Shown here piece by piece: positions 50,601 to 61,625 of a stretch of 64,000 bases of DNA (position 1 is its first letter; each line of letters opens with the position of its first letter). The notes under the pieces are model-generated. The model saw only the letters and a program-made list of their open reading frames with translations, was not told the DNA's origin and did no database searches. Origin of the DNA: Microvelia longipes. Lineage: Eukaryota; Arthropoda; Insecta; Hemiptera; Veliidae. The stretch spans positions 46,943,754 to 47,007,753 of the forward strand of contig JACMZG010001908.1 of NCBI GenBank assembly GCA_018340805.1, read 5' to 3'. The translations under genes and the position numbers were made by a program.

Positions 50601-51444
50601 GGAGATTTGCACAAAGGGGCCAAAACATTTTAGTTTACTAGATTTTGATTAATTTAGTCTAGGACTAACATATCTATAAAAAAACATATTTGTGTAGCCC
50701 AAACACGTTGAGACTATTACTTATTATTTAATTAATGCAAATTTATATTATAATAATTGTTTTTTATGACGGCGTTACGTTATTTATTTGCTTATTTTTT
50801 TTCTTTAGACGATTGTTAAAAATCTTATTATTGGTTAAATATCTTATAAAAACGGTTATATGCTGTTATTATTATTTTTATATATTTGCTCTCCTGCCCC
50901 TCCGCACTAACCCAAGATATAGGCCGACTGCCAATCTAGGATCTAAAGAGTAAAACAAAGGCGCGAAAAGGAATCAACTAAAGAAAATTTGTGACTTTTA
51001 AAAAAACGGTTGAGGAGCTTCCCGTCTGCACCAAATGCACAAGAGCATGATAACAGGCTGAACGGAAAGTAGAAAAAGGTTTGGCAACATATATGTCTTT
51101 GTTGACCTACAGAAAGCGAGAGTTATAGACTTCAAGATGATAGGAAATAGAAAAAAAATTAAACGATCACAAAATTGTAAACTGTTGAATTTTAAAGTTA
51201 GAGGGATTTCAACTAGTGATCCGAGTAAAGAGTAACTTACGAACAGGAAATAATAATTGTACGAGTCTCAAATCTTAGGTTGTAGTTAAAATAATATAAA
51301 GGATTAGATTTTTTGTATTCTGACCTTTTAAAACCTGAATAAACTTTAAAGACTAATTTGTAGATGCACATGATTTACAGGCTATGTCGTGCTATAAGTC
51401 AGACCAAATGGGAATAGTTGTAGCACAGGGGATAATTATTAGTT
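47636..51444. repeat. ~120-bp satellite array with higher-order structure
   Basis: About 30 units repeat the order TTACTTGATTTTGATTAGAT, TTAGTATAGAGACTATTTAG, AGGGTGGACTGATTTACTGG, CTATGTAGTACTATAAGCAG, ATAAAAGAAAATTGTGGTGC, ACAGGGGCATAAGTTATTAG. Units with an extra segment of about 110 bp (ATTTATTTGTCTTAAAAC followed by ATGTTTTT and AATAAGAAAATGATAAA) recur at about 48090, 48935 and 49695. The unique flank at 47640-47730 reappears at 51230-51315 in the same orientation, followed by a new first unit that runs into the gap. Many units differ by single-base losses. Confidence 0.95.
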
Positions 51445-51544
51445 NNNNNNNNNNNNNNNNNNNNNNNNNNNNNNNNNNNNNNNNNNNNNNNNNNNNNNNN
51501 NNNNNNNNNNNNNNNNNNNNNNNNNNNNNNNNNNNNNNNNNNNN
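51445..51544. other. Assembly gap of 100 N
   Basis: Exactly 100 N bases, the conventional size for a gap of unknown length. It interrupts the second start of the satellite array, so the true array length is unknown and the two sides may not be adjacent. Confidence 0.99.
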
Positions 51545-51595
51545 AAAGTAGTAGTACTAGTTCATCTAGGGTAAGTACAATAAATTAACACTTAC

Positions 51596-51790
51596 TATAA
51601 GTATCCATTCTCTGCATAAGGCATGGAACTGCTGAGTACTCATTCCGCGTTTCCTTTGTATTCCGATAGGGCCACTCATATATCCGTTTTCAGCTATACC
51701 TTGCTGTTCGTTCCAAGTACGGTGACGTCTCGACAGGATCGAACTGGGCCCTCAGGCTAGTCCATCGACTTTTCCTCCTGCGTATCTGAT
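51596..51790 (-). CDS. Candidate coding exon, unidentified gene (downstream exon)
   Basis: GC content is clearly above the surroundings. On the minus strand a possible acceptor (GTGAACAG) precedes 51790 and a donor (GTAAGT) follows 51596. One frame reads QIRRRKSRWTSLRAQFDP at its start and KRIYEWPYRNTKETRNEY later, with a single TGA between. The RWTSLRAQF segment is loosely reminiscent of the last helix of MADF/Myb-like DNA-binding domains, but this is weak. The TGA may be real decay or a base error. It continues the exon series at 52118-53696. Confidence 0.35.
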
Positions 51791-52117
51791 CTGTTCACCA
51801 TAAAAAGCACTGTATTAGATTACTGAGGACACCATGTCACATAAAGTTTGCAAGCTAATTGGACACACACACCAACTGTACTTCACACAATTAATTAATT
51901 TAAATACACACAACAAATTAAATAACTTCATTGTTTACAGTTGTTATTTAATAAGAGTTACTTATTTATACTGGCTTGCTGATAGTAGAGTATGTCTATG
52001 AACAGACGTATAAATTGATGATAGCATTATATGTTTATATTATAAATACTTGTGAGTAAAATTATAATTTAATAAAACAATTATACGTGATAGTGTAAGT
52101 ATAGTAAACCATTTTAC

Positions 52118-52459
52118 CTTGGAGGGTTGAAATAATATATCAGTTGCGAAGAATCCTGTCACTATTGCAGCTATTTGTTCTGCTCCTCCTGGTGGTTGCT
52201 GGCAGTGTTCCCGATTTACGGAACTCCCTCTTTAATTTGTTGGACGGCGTCTAGCAGTTTCCCTCCAGCCGATTTCTTCTTGCCACTCCCTAGATAATAT
52301 AGGGTCCTGTAGTAAAGCGAATGCTTCTCCCCGGGAAAACACCGTGCAGATTCACCTGCCCAAAAGGTGAGTCTTCTTCTAGTTTATATTCTAAAATGTT
52401 GGATGTGCAATTAGGCACAAGCTTATTCCTTTTGTCAGGCGACAAGTGGATGTCCTTCA
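52118..52459 (-). CDS. Candidate coding exon(s), unidentified gene (middle)
   Basis: On the minus strand a long open frame begins with VKDIHLSPDKRNKLVPNC and continues through EYKLEEDSPFGQVNLHGV. The protein-like reading then shifts frame at the base run TTTTCCCGGGG (about 52330) to GEAFALLQDPILSREWQEEI and, after one TAA, HCQQPPGGAEQIAAIVTGFF. It ends at a donor-like AAG|GTAAAA at 52118. GC content is raised relative to the flanks. One indel in a homopolymer cluster and one stop separate it from a clean exon. No family was recognised. Confidence 0.4.
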
Positions 52460-52512
52460 CTATTTAGGATATCCTCACCGCCAGGACTACTCCTCAATAG
52501 TTCTTCACTTAC

Positions 52513-52595
52513 CGTTGAAACAAAGGGAAAGAAGCAATTTCGTTAGGCTCTTGGCGTTGTCTATGTATTTTGGCATTGCCGAATCGATCAGATAC
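52513..52595 (-). CDS. Candidate small exon, unidentified gene
   Basis: A possible acceptor (GAAACAG) lies before 52595 and a donor (CG|GTAAGT) after 52513. Two frames are open across the 83 bases. One gives YLIDSAMPKYIDNAKSLTKL and would join in phase with the next exon if 53 bases (52460-52512, ending TAG) were removed. That would be a very short intron, so the exon limits are uncertain. Confidence 0.3.
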
Positions 52596-52739
52596 CTGTT
52601 TCAAATTCATACGTGCAGTTCAAGTTACTAAAAACTGCTTGATATTGTGAATACTATTACTACTTTTCAAAACGGATTTGGTATTTCTGACTTTTGCCAC
52701 CGAAATTTGAAATGTGCGAAAAAAATCAAAGATACACAG

Positions 52740-52790
52740 GTTCGAGAAATTCGCCCCGACTTGCGTACATCCGCGCCAGTATATTTATTT
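52740..52790 (-). repeat. Fragment of the composite element end
   Basis: On the minus strand it reads CTGGCGCGGATGTACGCAAG then GTCGGGGCGAATTTCTCG, matching the start of the 31.6 and 33.5 kb elements. It sits within what would be an intron of the candidate gene. Confidence 0.65.
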
Positions 52791-53062
52791 CACTGGCATA
52801 CTACAAATTGGATTGTAACTTGATTAAAAAATGTACTTCTTTCAATTCAAACAACTACGTAAACTCCTGAACTAAGTACCAAATTCAATGTTCTAGTCAA
52901 TCCAAGTACTAATGATTGCCTTACTTAATTACTTTAACAATAACTTGCAAGTAAATCACTTGCTACCCCTTTGTTATGATTATAAGTGGCTGAATTGCAT
53001 ATACCACCTGACAACTATGAATTGACAATAATAAAAACAATAAAATTTTGCTGATTACTTAC

Positions 53063-53270
53063 GTTGCCTGGGGTGAGCTTGTTTTAACGGGCTTGTCTTT
53101 CTGGGTGTTACTTGTTTCCCATTCAAGCTTGGAGGATAGGACGCATCTGCAGTTGTACAGGAGGCGAAAGCTCTGCAAATGGACATTGTTTCTTGGGTGC
53201 TGGAATAAGCTCTCAGATCAGCTGGAATATACCTGGCACTTGGACAACGAGCTTTCCAAGAGCTTTGCCT
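53063..53270 (-). CDS. Candidate coding exon 2, unidentified gene
   Basis: The 208-base block is open in one frame on the minus strand from end to end. It is preceded by an acceptor (TCACATATAG) and followed by a donor (CAAC|GTAAGT). The frame continues exactly in phase from the exon at 53586-53696 (phase 0). The peptide begins RQSSWKARCPSARYIPADLR and later has YPPSLNGKQVTPRKTSPLKQ; it is rich in S, R, P and K, with no recognised domain. The opposite strand has a 78-codon frame across the same region, regarded as its shadow. The intron between the two exons would be 315 bases. Confidence 0.5.
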
Positions 53271-53585
53271 CTATATGTGAATAACGCCTAAACAAAAAGA
53301 GTAGTACACAAATTAATTGACTTAATTAATTGACATTAGAGCAAAGAGTTAAGCACGAATTACTAACCGATAAGCTAACAGACACGCATTTGACTTCAAT
53401 TTTTACTTGCTAACATCCCTCTGCCTTTCAAATTTGTGGACAATATTTGAATGCACACACACTTACCAAACATATACGTACTTACAGACATTACATAAAT
53501 ACTTACAGAAGTAAAAAAAGTAAACACCGTCAAAGATAAAAACGGTTCCAGATTACACAAACAATCAAAATAATGCTGTACTTAC

Positions 53586-53696
53586 ACTTGGTGAGTCGTA
53601 TTTCTGCTTTGAAGAGTAAAACCCCAATCGCCCTCTCCTAATTGTCGCAACTAGCGAACGCTGGCAAGCAATGACATTCTCCTTGTGGCCAGACAT
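53586..53696 (-). CDS. Candidate first coding exon, unidentified gene
   Basis: On the minus strand an ATG at 53696 follows TTGATTCCAG and opens 37 codons ending at a donor-like AGT|GTAAGT. The peptide begins MSGHKENVIACQRSLVATIR. The next exon (53063-53270) joins without shifting frame, giving at least 106 uninterrupted codons. The AG just before the ATG also fits a splice acceptor, so an upstream non-coding exon is possible; GC-richer DNA at 54415-54720 could be that. The protein was not recognised. Confidence 0.5.
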
Positions 53697-53699
53697 CTG

Positions 53700-55380
53700 G
53701 AATCAATTAAATATATAATGTTAAATACAAGGGAAATAAAGGGAATAGATAGTAAGGGAAGTAAAATGAAGAAATAGATTAGAAATAATTTATATAAATA
53801 TAATACAAAGAGAGAATTAAAAAATTAAATACAATCAATGGAATAGGATACATAAAGAATAGATTAACAGATAATGAATAAGGAGAATAAGCAAACAACT
53901 CTTTCCTGAAAGGGTAAATAACGGTTTGAATTTGATAACTTTAGAATATCAGGCAATTCACTACCAAAGGGATTATATTCTTTTTCACGTTATATAGTTA
54001 TTTTAGTTTATTTATAACTTACACCTACATCAAAATCATGATAGTCTCCCTTCCCGTTGACAAATCCTGCCTTCCACTGTTTTTAATTGGTTCTTAAAAT
54101 TGTGCGATGGCCCAACCAAAGGGTTATTAGGTCCTAATAATCTTCGTCAGCCACATTCCTTTAAAAACCGTAAGGTTATCTTTCCCGGCCTACAAAGCCA
54201 AATGACAAATTGTATGTTATTAGAAAAATTTTAGTCCACACATGTAGTTTAAATTATTAGGGCTAACCATGGTTCAACAGGTACTTAATTATTTACCTTG
54301 CTAAAAAAGGCATTAGAACACCCTATTTTAAAAAAATTTACATACTCTTTAACATAAGTTTACAAAATTATCACATTAACAAATTAAAAACGTTTGAAAT
54401 TACCGTTGAAGGAGTCTTGAAGCCTTCCAAGCCCCAAGTTTTTAAGAGCTGGGCTTCCCCTCGTCCTAGTGGAAGGTATATACACTTATTTATTCGCGCA
54501 CCAAAATTTAAACGACTACTAGTCCGTATATTTTATTGGTATAAATAAATCAAATGTTGCTTTTTGTAACTTTATATTGAACACTGCAGCGGTGATGTCT
54601 GGGAGGGACTGATGCTCAGCCAGGAAGCGTCTACCTTAACTAAACGTCTCGTGGAGGTAGTAGTGTGGTCAGGGTGTTAGTTCACTGGAGTAAAACTGGA
54701 AAACCCAACTGGATCAACTATAATATTGCTGACAAAGAACGGTGAAAGTTCTGTTTAATACTTACTAGAAAATAGTTAGATTCTTAACAAATATCTTCCT
54801 TCCAACTGAATAATTTCAGTAGGAGGCAATAAAATTTCTTATTATCTCATTGGTTTTAAACAAATTTTGTTGCATTTAATAAAAAACATTCGGACCTCTA
54901 CTACAATTAGTTGTCGCAACAGAATACAACAATTATGCATAAAAAACAAGCTACCAAGTTGGAATAAAGTTCCTAACATCTCAAATAATAAAGTAGGGCT
55001 GCCAATATGCAACAAGTTTTCGCGTACGCCTCAGTAATACAACACGCTAGCTGCAAGTATAGAATAACAAAGGCTTTCCACCCTTATGAATGATAGAAAA
55101 ACCATTCAAAATACGACATTGATTTGTAGGGTCCAAACAATACCTGGGCCCACTTTTGAAGATACGGTTTTCATCGTATTTCTCCAATTATATTCTACAT
55201 AAGGTCCATATTTTTGGTCCGTAAAGAATAAATGGCGATTCAAAAATGTGCGAATTGCGCAAAAAAGTGACACCGACTTCGATCAATATCTATCACGTTT
55301 GAGCAGTTACGTATTACAGATCCAAAATCGAAAACAGTTGTGTATGTCATGTCTGTCTGCATGTATGTGTCATGTCTGTT
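53700..55380. other. Upstream of candidate gene; possible 5' region
   Basis: The background is AT-rich except for GC-richer segments at 54045-54200, 54415-54480 and 54585-54720. These segments have several stops in each frame, so they could be non-coding exons or promoter DNA of the minus-strand gene. No TATA or initiator could be assigned. Nothing else is recognised to 55380. Confidence 0.3.
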
Positions 55381-57600
55381 ATTTATTTGATGTATATATG
55401 TGACGTCTGTATTGTATATTGTGCTACTTTTTCCCTGTTAACACTACATACAGACGAAAACACCTCAACCAATTTAAATGAAACTAGAGGAGATATACAT
55501 TACCTTTTATTATGTCTAATAAATATAATATATTATATTTTATTTTATTGTCTTTACTATTCATATATTTTTCAATTTTGACACCGGCAAGGCTATGGCT
55601 TGAGTGCGGCGGTTTGTAAATTTACCAATTATGGTATAGGGAGGTCATGAAAATTAGGGACTAATTAAATATGAATTAAAATATAAATACTTATGATTTG
55701 TATAATCTTTATTATTAAATGTAATAAATAATTAGGTAATTACTTTACTACAGTTATTAATGAATACAGTAATTAAACAGGAATCAAAAATAAAATTAAG
55801 TCATATCAGGGAAAACATTTCAACACAGAGTGACAAATCACCATCAGTTACGAGAAAGTCACAACTTCATTTTAAATCGGTTGACCATTTGTCTACATAC
55901 ATCGTGTTAACAACGGAAAAGGCACAATATGCATATACAACACTTACATACATATAGCAGACACGACATTTTCTTTGTCCATTTTGAATATCTAGATGTT
56001 GAAAAACGTATATAGGCATTACATGAAAAACATGGTATCACATTTTTTGCCAATACTAGCTCCCCCTCTTATATTGGAGATAGGGAAGCAAAAACATGTG
56101 ACCATATATTAATTGTCCCATGGGCTCACCCATACAAATGAAGCACAAAAAAACTACCAAGTATAAAGGCATCAATATAGATTACAAATGTAAAATTGTT
56201 TTGGGGGGCCCCCCATAATGTTTGCTCCCTATCAGATTTGTCACATTGGTTGATTGCAACGAAATGTATGTAAGTTTTGATAGTTAAAGTATTATCCTTT
56301 TTTCTAGGCTTCTTTATTGTACGCTCGCTATGGTCTTTTGACTTGCATCAGTGCCACAGGAGTAGCACATCAAGTTCTTAAGCAGTACCTAAGGGTCGCT
56401 TATGCTGCAATTGTGAACGTTTTGGTTGCGGATTGCTATACACAAAGTAGTACATTCCAAAAGTGTTCATGTATAAAGGGGTTTGTTCATAATGGGGGGG
56501 GTGGTTCCTTAATATTTATGCGAATTTAAAAAAAGCATCGCAACCTTGTAATATACATTTCTTTTTTTACCTTTTGAAACAGACACATTCAGATAGGACT
56601 TATTGAGCTGTGAGCCTAATATGAATGGATAAATAAATACATCTTTTAATTTCGCCAGTATAATTACATACACATACATACAATAGCTTAGTCACAATGA
56701 AATACAGTTTCACCGTACACTTTCTAAAAATAAGAAAAAATCATGAAAACTATCCATACATATACCACACAGACAAGATTTTTTTTGTTTTTTGGGTTCA
56801 GTAGGTGCTTGCAAGAGACATTTTGATAACAAAAGTGGGTGGTTTTTTCTTTTACAAAGCTTCCTTCTTTTTTAAAAAAAGTAGGAGGCAATACAAAAAT
56901 TAGAAACTTAACTTTATAACTTTGGACATAAAACTTCTGTACATTGTATATTTATTTCTTCATAAGCAATTATTAAACTTTTTCTTATACCATATATGAA
57001 AGCCTTGGTTAACAATTTTAAAGCTCTCTTTTTGACATTTCTGTCTAATAGATAACAGAGGTCATCAACACTCAGATGAACCCTTTATTGTAGTACTAAT
57101 TCTGAATTAACAAAGAAATTTTCAAATGAAAAAGCCTTCTTCCCTCTTTTACCTGACATGGAAAACCATATAGAAAAAAACGGGATTGTATATGCCTTCT
57201 TTCCTGTAATTCTTTTTCCTGAAATTATATTACCTGATAAAATGGATATGCACTTAAACTATTTTGTAATCTTGACATGGTTTTTTGTGAACAATTATAT
57301 AACTGTATTAGGTCTATCAATACAAATATTGTATAGGGATTTAATTTTTTTCCCCACAAGTTTTTCCAAAATTTTATAAACTTATAACGGATTTACTGGT
57401 TTATTGTAATATCTTTTTACATACATGTCATGTGTTTCATAACTGGGAAGTAAACGTAGAATAACAAAATGTACCTAATCTTAATATGTTTTAACATTGA
57501 AAAAAGGGTGACATTCCGGTTTTCGGTTTTTTTTTGGTGAACACAATACTTTTTCCCATGAACTATTGGTTGAACGGAGAGAAAGTAAAATTAAATATCC
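55381..57600. other. AT-rich DNA, no gene recognised
   Basis: Frames of 65-73 codons (55372, 55760, 56317 and 57158, plus) show no known motif. The 56317 frame follows a good acceptor-like TTTTTTCTAG at 56306 and is slightly GC-richer than its surroundings, so it is the least unlikely of them; no partner exon was found. Confidence 0.35.
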
Positions 57601-57629
57601 ACTATGATAAACAGAAGCCGCTTATTGTA

Positions 57630-58220
57630 AATTAATAGGGTTACCATTGGCTCAACTGTTAGATAGTCAGTAGCAAGCGAATCCCGAACTTAACTATTTT
57701 GTTCAGTTAAACTACTAGCACTCTCAATTGCTCCTAACTGTTATATAAAGTACAACTAAAGTTATAGTTAAAGGTTAAAAAATCCTAACTAAATGTCTAG
57801 TTAGCTCAAACAGAAAAAGCTATTGTGTAACTAACTAATAGTTTACCATTGTATCAACTGTAAAAATAGTTAAAAACAGTACACTTAAAACTAACTACTT
57901 TCATTCTGTATTTACCAACTGAAACTTTCACTGCCATAACTGTTGAACGTAGCGCTCAAAAACAATAGTTGAAGGATGAAAAAAAAATCTTTAACTAAAT
58001 CTTTCAGTTCGCGCTACTAATTTTTTTATTTAGATCCAATATTTTGACGTGTGATTAACTATAGTTAGTTGACACAACTAAATATCTTTAACTAAATTCG
58101 TTTAGTTAGATGACAAAAACGTGTTTCTAAATTAACTAAATTCTAGATGGCCGCAATAAAATCTGTTTCACACCAACAAATATGCCCTTAAACTATAATT
58201 TAGTTGTGCAGAAAAAGTCA
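57630..58220. repeat. AACTAA/TTAGTT-rich element
   Basis: More than fifteen copies of AACTAA, AACTAC or their complements (TAGTTA, TTTAGTT) occur in about 590 bp, in both orientations, with spacers of 15-40 bp. Examples are at 57770-57800, 57830-57845, 57885-57900 and 58055-58150. This could be a decayed tandem or foldback repeat; clear ends were not found. Confidence 0.5.
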
Positions 58221-58224
58221 TTTC

Positions 58225-58550
58225 TCTCAGTGTAGCTATAGTAAATAGCGTTTTCTGCTTAATACTACTGTATTCTATGGTGTAAACGGTTCTTGCATGC
58301 AATACTTACTTATCTATTATAACAGTTTTTTTATGCAATACTTACTTACTTCTATAGTATAGCGGTTTTCCTGCTTGCAATACTTACTTATTCTATGGTA
58401 TAACGGTTTTCTTGCATGCAATACTTACTTATTCTATGGTATAACGGTTTTCCTGCATGCAATACTTACTTACTTATTTATGGTATAACGTTTTTTGCAT
58501 CATTACTTACTTATTTTATGGTATAACGGTTTTCCTGGCTGTAATACGAA
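58225..58550. repeat. ~42-bp minisatellite, about 7 units
   Basis: Units of TTCTATGGTATAACGGTTTT then CCTGCATGCAATACTTACTTA repeat, with shortened versions at 58310-58335 and 58475-58510. The central GCATGC is a palindrome present in most units. Confidence 0.9.
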
Positions 58551-58839
58551 GTTGTTCCTTGCTGTAAAGCTAAAATTTGCTACATACATAACTAATAACA
58601 TCTTCTAGTATAGGAACTTCTTTAGTTTATCCTTCTTTAGGCGATCCTTCAGCTTTGAATATGTTTTTAATGTACTTTGGTATACAGAGTATACAATTGC
58701 GGTTGTTAACAATATCATTATTTTGAATAAATCATTTTTAGCCCTTGGTACTTAAAAATTACATCCTTTTTTTATTTTTAGCAAATTTTCACTATAGCTC
58801 TTGAACGCTTTATTGGATCGAAATTAAAGGTACAAAATT

Positions 58840-58910
58840 CAACCTTGTTAATGTCCCGAACCCCTTTGTTTATGAAATATGTGTACGTCATTACACTTAC
58901 AATAATGACC
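58840..58910 (+). repeat. Dispersed repeat, copy 1 (GTCCCGAAC block)
   Basis: TTAATGTCCCGAACC followed by TTGTTTAT.AAATATGTGT and GTCAT.A...ACTCACAAT.ATGACC recurs at 61328-61400 in the same orientation. Confidence 0.75.
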
Positions 58911-58988
58911 GCACGGCGGGGGACCTACGTTTTTATTTAGTGGGCGTGTCTTGATTTGCCGCTTTTTACCCACAATTAATCTTCCTTG

Positions 58989-59174
58989 TTTTTTTTTTTT
59001 TTTTTTTTTTTTTGCCCGGATACCCGCTTTGACATCTAGGCCCTTAGCGTAATCACTCCATCACCCGCGGTCTCTTACATCGGGTATTCCCCCAACAACC
59101 CTGTTGGAGGTATCTCCTGTGTTATCAAACATTAAAATAACTACGTGTAGGTTTTTTTTTTTTTTTTTTTTTTT
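58989..59174 (-). mobile_element. Possible SINE with poly(A) tail
   Basis: On the minus strand a GC-richer body of about 137 bp (59151-59014) ends GCGGGTATCCGGGC and is followed by a 25-base A run (plus-strand T run at 58989-59013). It is preceded by a second A run (59152-59174). The body contains GGGTGATGGAGTGATTACGC, which could be an A-box-like region; the B box is not canonical. Insertion of a short retroposon is plausible, but the family is unknown. Confidence 0.45.
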
Positions 59175-59617
59175 ATTATATTTTCGGAAAATCCCCATTT
59201 AAACCTACAAGTTACCCGTAGTATACTTAGTGAATTATAAGACCGCACCGCAAAGCTGTATTATCTCAATTTTTATATTTTAATCAAATTTATACTGCTT
59301 TTAATTATATTTTTATATCAATTTAAATTTATAATTTATATTTTAATCAATTTATACCCTTTACGTGTGTTTTTCCTTGTCCTGTCAGAATAAATGTCTC
59401 GTTGTATCTTGTGTTTGTTAATTTAATTCTCAGAAACATGTAATTGAGTGACCCCGTGTACTTTACATGTTCTGCAGCATTTATTTGTAATGTATTAATA
59501 ATATCCATTCACTTCATTATCGAAGGGTATGTTTTCCTATCTCCGACACCCCAGGTACAACAGATGTTGGGCCTACACTCTGTTGTACTGACCATAACAA
59601 TGCAGGGTCCTGGACGT

Positions 59618-59645
59618 GATCAGTGGCTTGGTTCTGCACACTGAT
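59618..59645. other. Short hairpin GATCAGTG/CACTGATC
   Basis: This is an 8-bp perfect inverted repeat with a 12-base loop inside a GC-richer segment (59540-59740) that shows no recognisable gene. Confidence 0.4.
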
Positions 59646-59842
59646 CAAGAACGTGCAAAAAGCGACCTCAAAAAGCGAGTTCTGGACTGGATGAAGAACA
59701 TCAGACACTTGGTCTCCGCAATCTGATGTTTCAGGTCGTGTAGATTTAAATAAACAGAAAGTAAGGATAATTGTCGATGGAATATTAAGAGGTGTGTGTA
59801 GGTAAATAAATAAATAGGACAAAACGAGAACCAAACTTAAAC

Positions 59843-60365
59843 CAGTAGTATCACAGTGTAGAGTGCCACACAGGTTTTAACAAATAGCCGCTTGTGTGGC
59901 GAAGCATACTTAACCTAGGAAACTAAGGCTAAGATGAAATTTACCAACTACACTAAACTAGGGACTAGAAAATATCACAAGACTTAGAAACTAGTAAACA
60001 CAGTATTATATTGCCACATAGGGTTGAACAAATGGACCATTTGTTCAACCCCTATGTGGCGGAGCGTACTTAACCTAAATAACTAAGGCTAAGTTAAAAC
60101 TATATACAATACTTACTAGCTAGAAAAGGCAAACGAAAGACTAAAACTTAAGCCTAGTATCACAGTAAAGTGAGTGCCACACAGGGTTTTAACAAATGGC
60201 CACTGTGTGGCGAAGCATGCCTAACCTAAAAAAAAGATTAGGATAAAACTTAACTACACTTACTGACTAGGTTTAAAAGAAATATACAAAGCTTAAAACT
60301 AGTATCACAGTAAAATAGCCACATAGGGGTTTAACAAATGGTCCCTATGTGGCTGAAGCAATCTT
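59843..60365. repeat. ~155-bp tandem repeat carrying hairpins, 4 units
   Basis: Units start near AGTATCACAGT and carry a hairpin of the type GCCACA(C/T)AGGG ... CC(A/C)(C/T)TGTGTGGC, followed by GAAGCAT, CTTAACCTA and ACTAAGGCTAAG. Hairpins lie at about 59860-59900, 60014-60063, 60174-60212 and 60317-60357, spacing 154, 160 and 143. In unit 2 the loop also pairs (GGTTGAACAAATGG with CCATTTGTTCAACC), giving an almost complete stem of about 23 bp. Stem bases change in pairs between units (ACACAGG versus ACATAGG). Confidence 0.9.
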
Positions 60366-60479
60366 AACCTAAGTATCTAACTAATAAATAAATACTACGG
60401 GGAAAAAATAAATAAATACTACTCTAGGGCCAGAGTTAAGCCCTAGAGTAATTATTCAAAGAAAGTTGAAAGGATTTCT

Positions 60480-61109
60480 GAGTTAAAGCTCTTCCTTGTT
60501 ACTAAGGAATATTACCAAAAGCTATTCAGCTTTAACACATAGTCAATTTTACATGTATACAAGTATCTATAGTATATTACAATTGATCTTTCTCATGTAA
60601 ATACTTATAACATTTGTAAAAACGAATTTTTATTTACAATTATGACAGCCATGTTGAAATCATCGCTATTTAGTATATAACATGTTTTGTTCTACTACTC
60701 AAGAGCTTTTCAACGATATATTACTCGAGTTGTTCCTTTAAAGTTATTTTTTTTTGAGTTCATTACTTTTGCCGCCATTTTTAAATTTTGTAAGAAGTTT
60801 TAAATTTTTGACGATGAAACATATACATATTTTCTTTTTTACTCTTTAAGAGCTTTAAAAGGATATGCAACACGATTTTTTCGCTTAATTTTTTTTTTAT
60901 ACGGTCTGCCATATTCGCTGCCATTTTGAAAATATTTTCGGAATATTACCAAAAACTATACAGCTCTGACACATAGTTAGTTTACCTGTATACATTTTTA
61001 TTAAAATCGGTCGATTTTTACGGCAGTTATCGCGACACATACAAACCAACACACAAACATACGCGCCGTCCCAATCTTCTGTAATGTAAGAACTCACTTA
61101 CGTTTGTTC

Positions 61110-61113
<4 letters not shown>
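60480..61113 (+). repeat. Dispersed repeat family B, copies 2 and 3
   Basis: The segment 60897-61113 matches 22530-22755 in inverted orientation across its whole length (CATATTCGCTGCCATTTTG through CCGTCCCAATCTTCTG). A more diverged version precedes it: ATTACCAAAAGCTATTCAGC with ACACATAGTCAATTTTAC at about 60509-60560. Confidence 0.75.
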
Positions 61114-61190
<77 letters not shown>

Positions 61191-61199
61191 TATATATAT

Positions 61200-61238
<39 letters not shown>
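61114..61238. repeat. (TA)n array between family B copies
   Basis: TA tracts with a few AAA or TTA slips. It separates the repeat family B copy from the GTTCGAGATTTTTTAGACGT block at 61242, which matches 22730-22795 inverted. Confidence 0.95.
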
Positions 61239-61241
<3 letters not shown>

Positions 61242-61327
61242 GTTCGAGATTTTTTAGACGTTTCTATGGGACACGATAAGTATTGAACACTTTTCAAAAC
61301 TCAACTTAGTTGAGAACAAAAATCAAC

Positions 61328-61400
61328 TTAGTTAATGTCCCGAACCTTCTTGTTTATAAAATATGTGTGTCATCATTTACTCACAATTATGACCCACTTA
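61328..61400 (+). repeat. Dispersed repeat, copy 2 (GTCCCGAAC block)
   Basis: This matches 58840-58910 in the same orientation. Confidence 0.75.
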
Positions 61401-61527
61401 ACATAAAAAAAAATCCTTAAAAAGTGTGTAGATCGGGCTGGATATTTTACACATGTATTTTATGTATGGTTAAAAAATACATCGTTACATATCATTTTAT
61501 GACGTAATTAAGTTGCATTGATGATAT

Positions 61528-61531
<4 letters not shown>

Positions 61532-61615
<84 letters not shown>

Positions 61616-61625
61616 TATATATATT
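61532..61625. repeat. (TA)n microsatellite
   Basis: Nearly pure TA, about 95 bp. Confidence 0.95.

Noticed and set aside
53048..53284. 78-codon plus-strand open frame
   Set aside because: It lies antisense to the in-phase minus-strand exon 2 (53063-53270), which has splice borders and joins exon 1; the plus frame has none.
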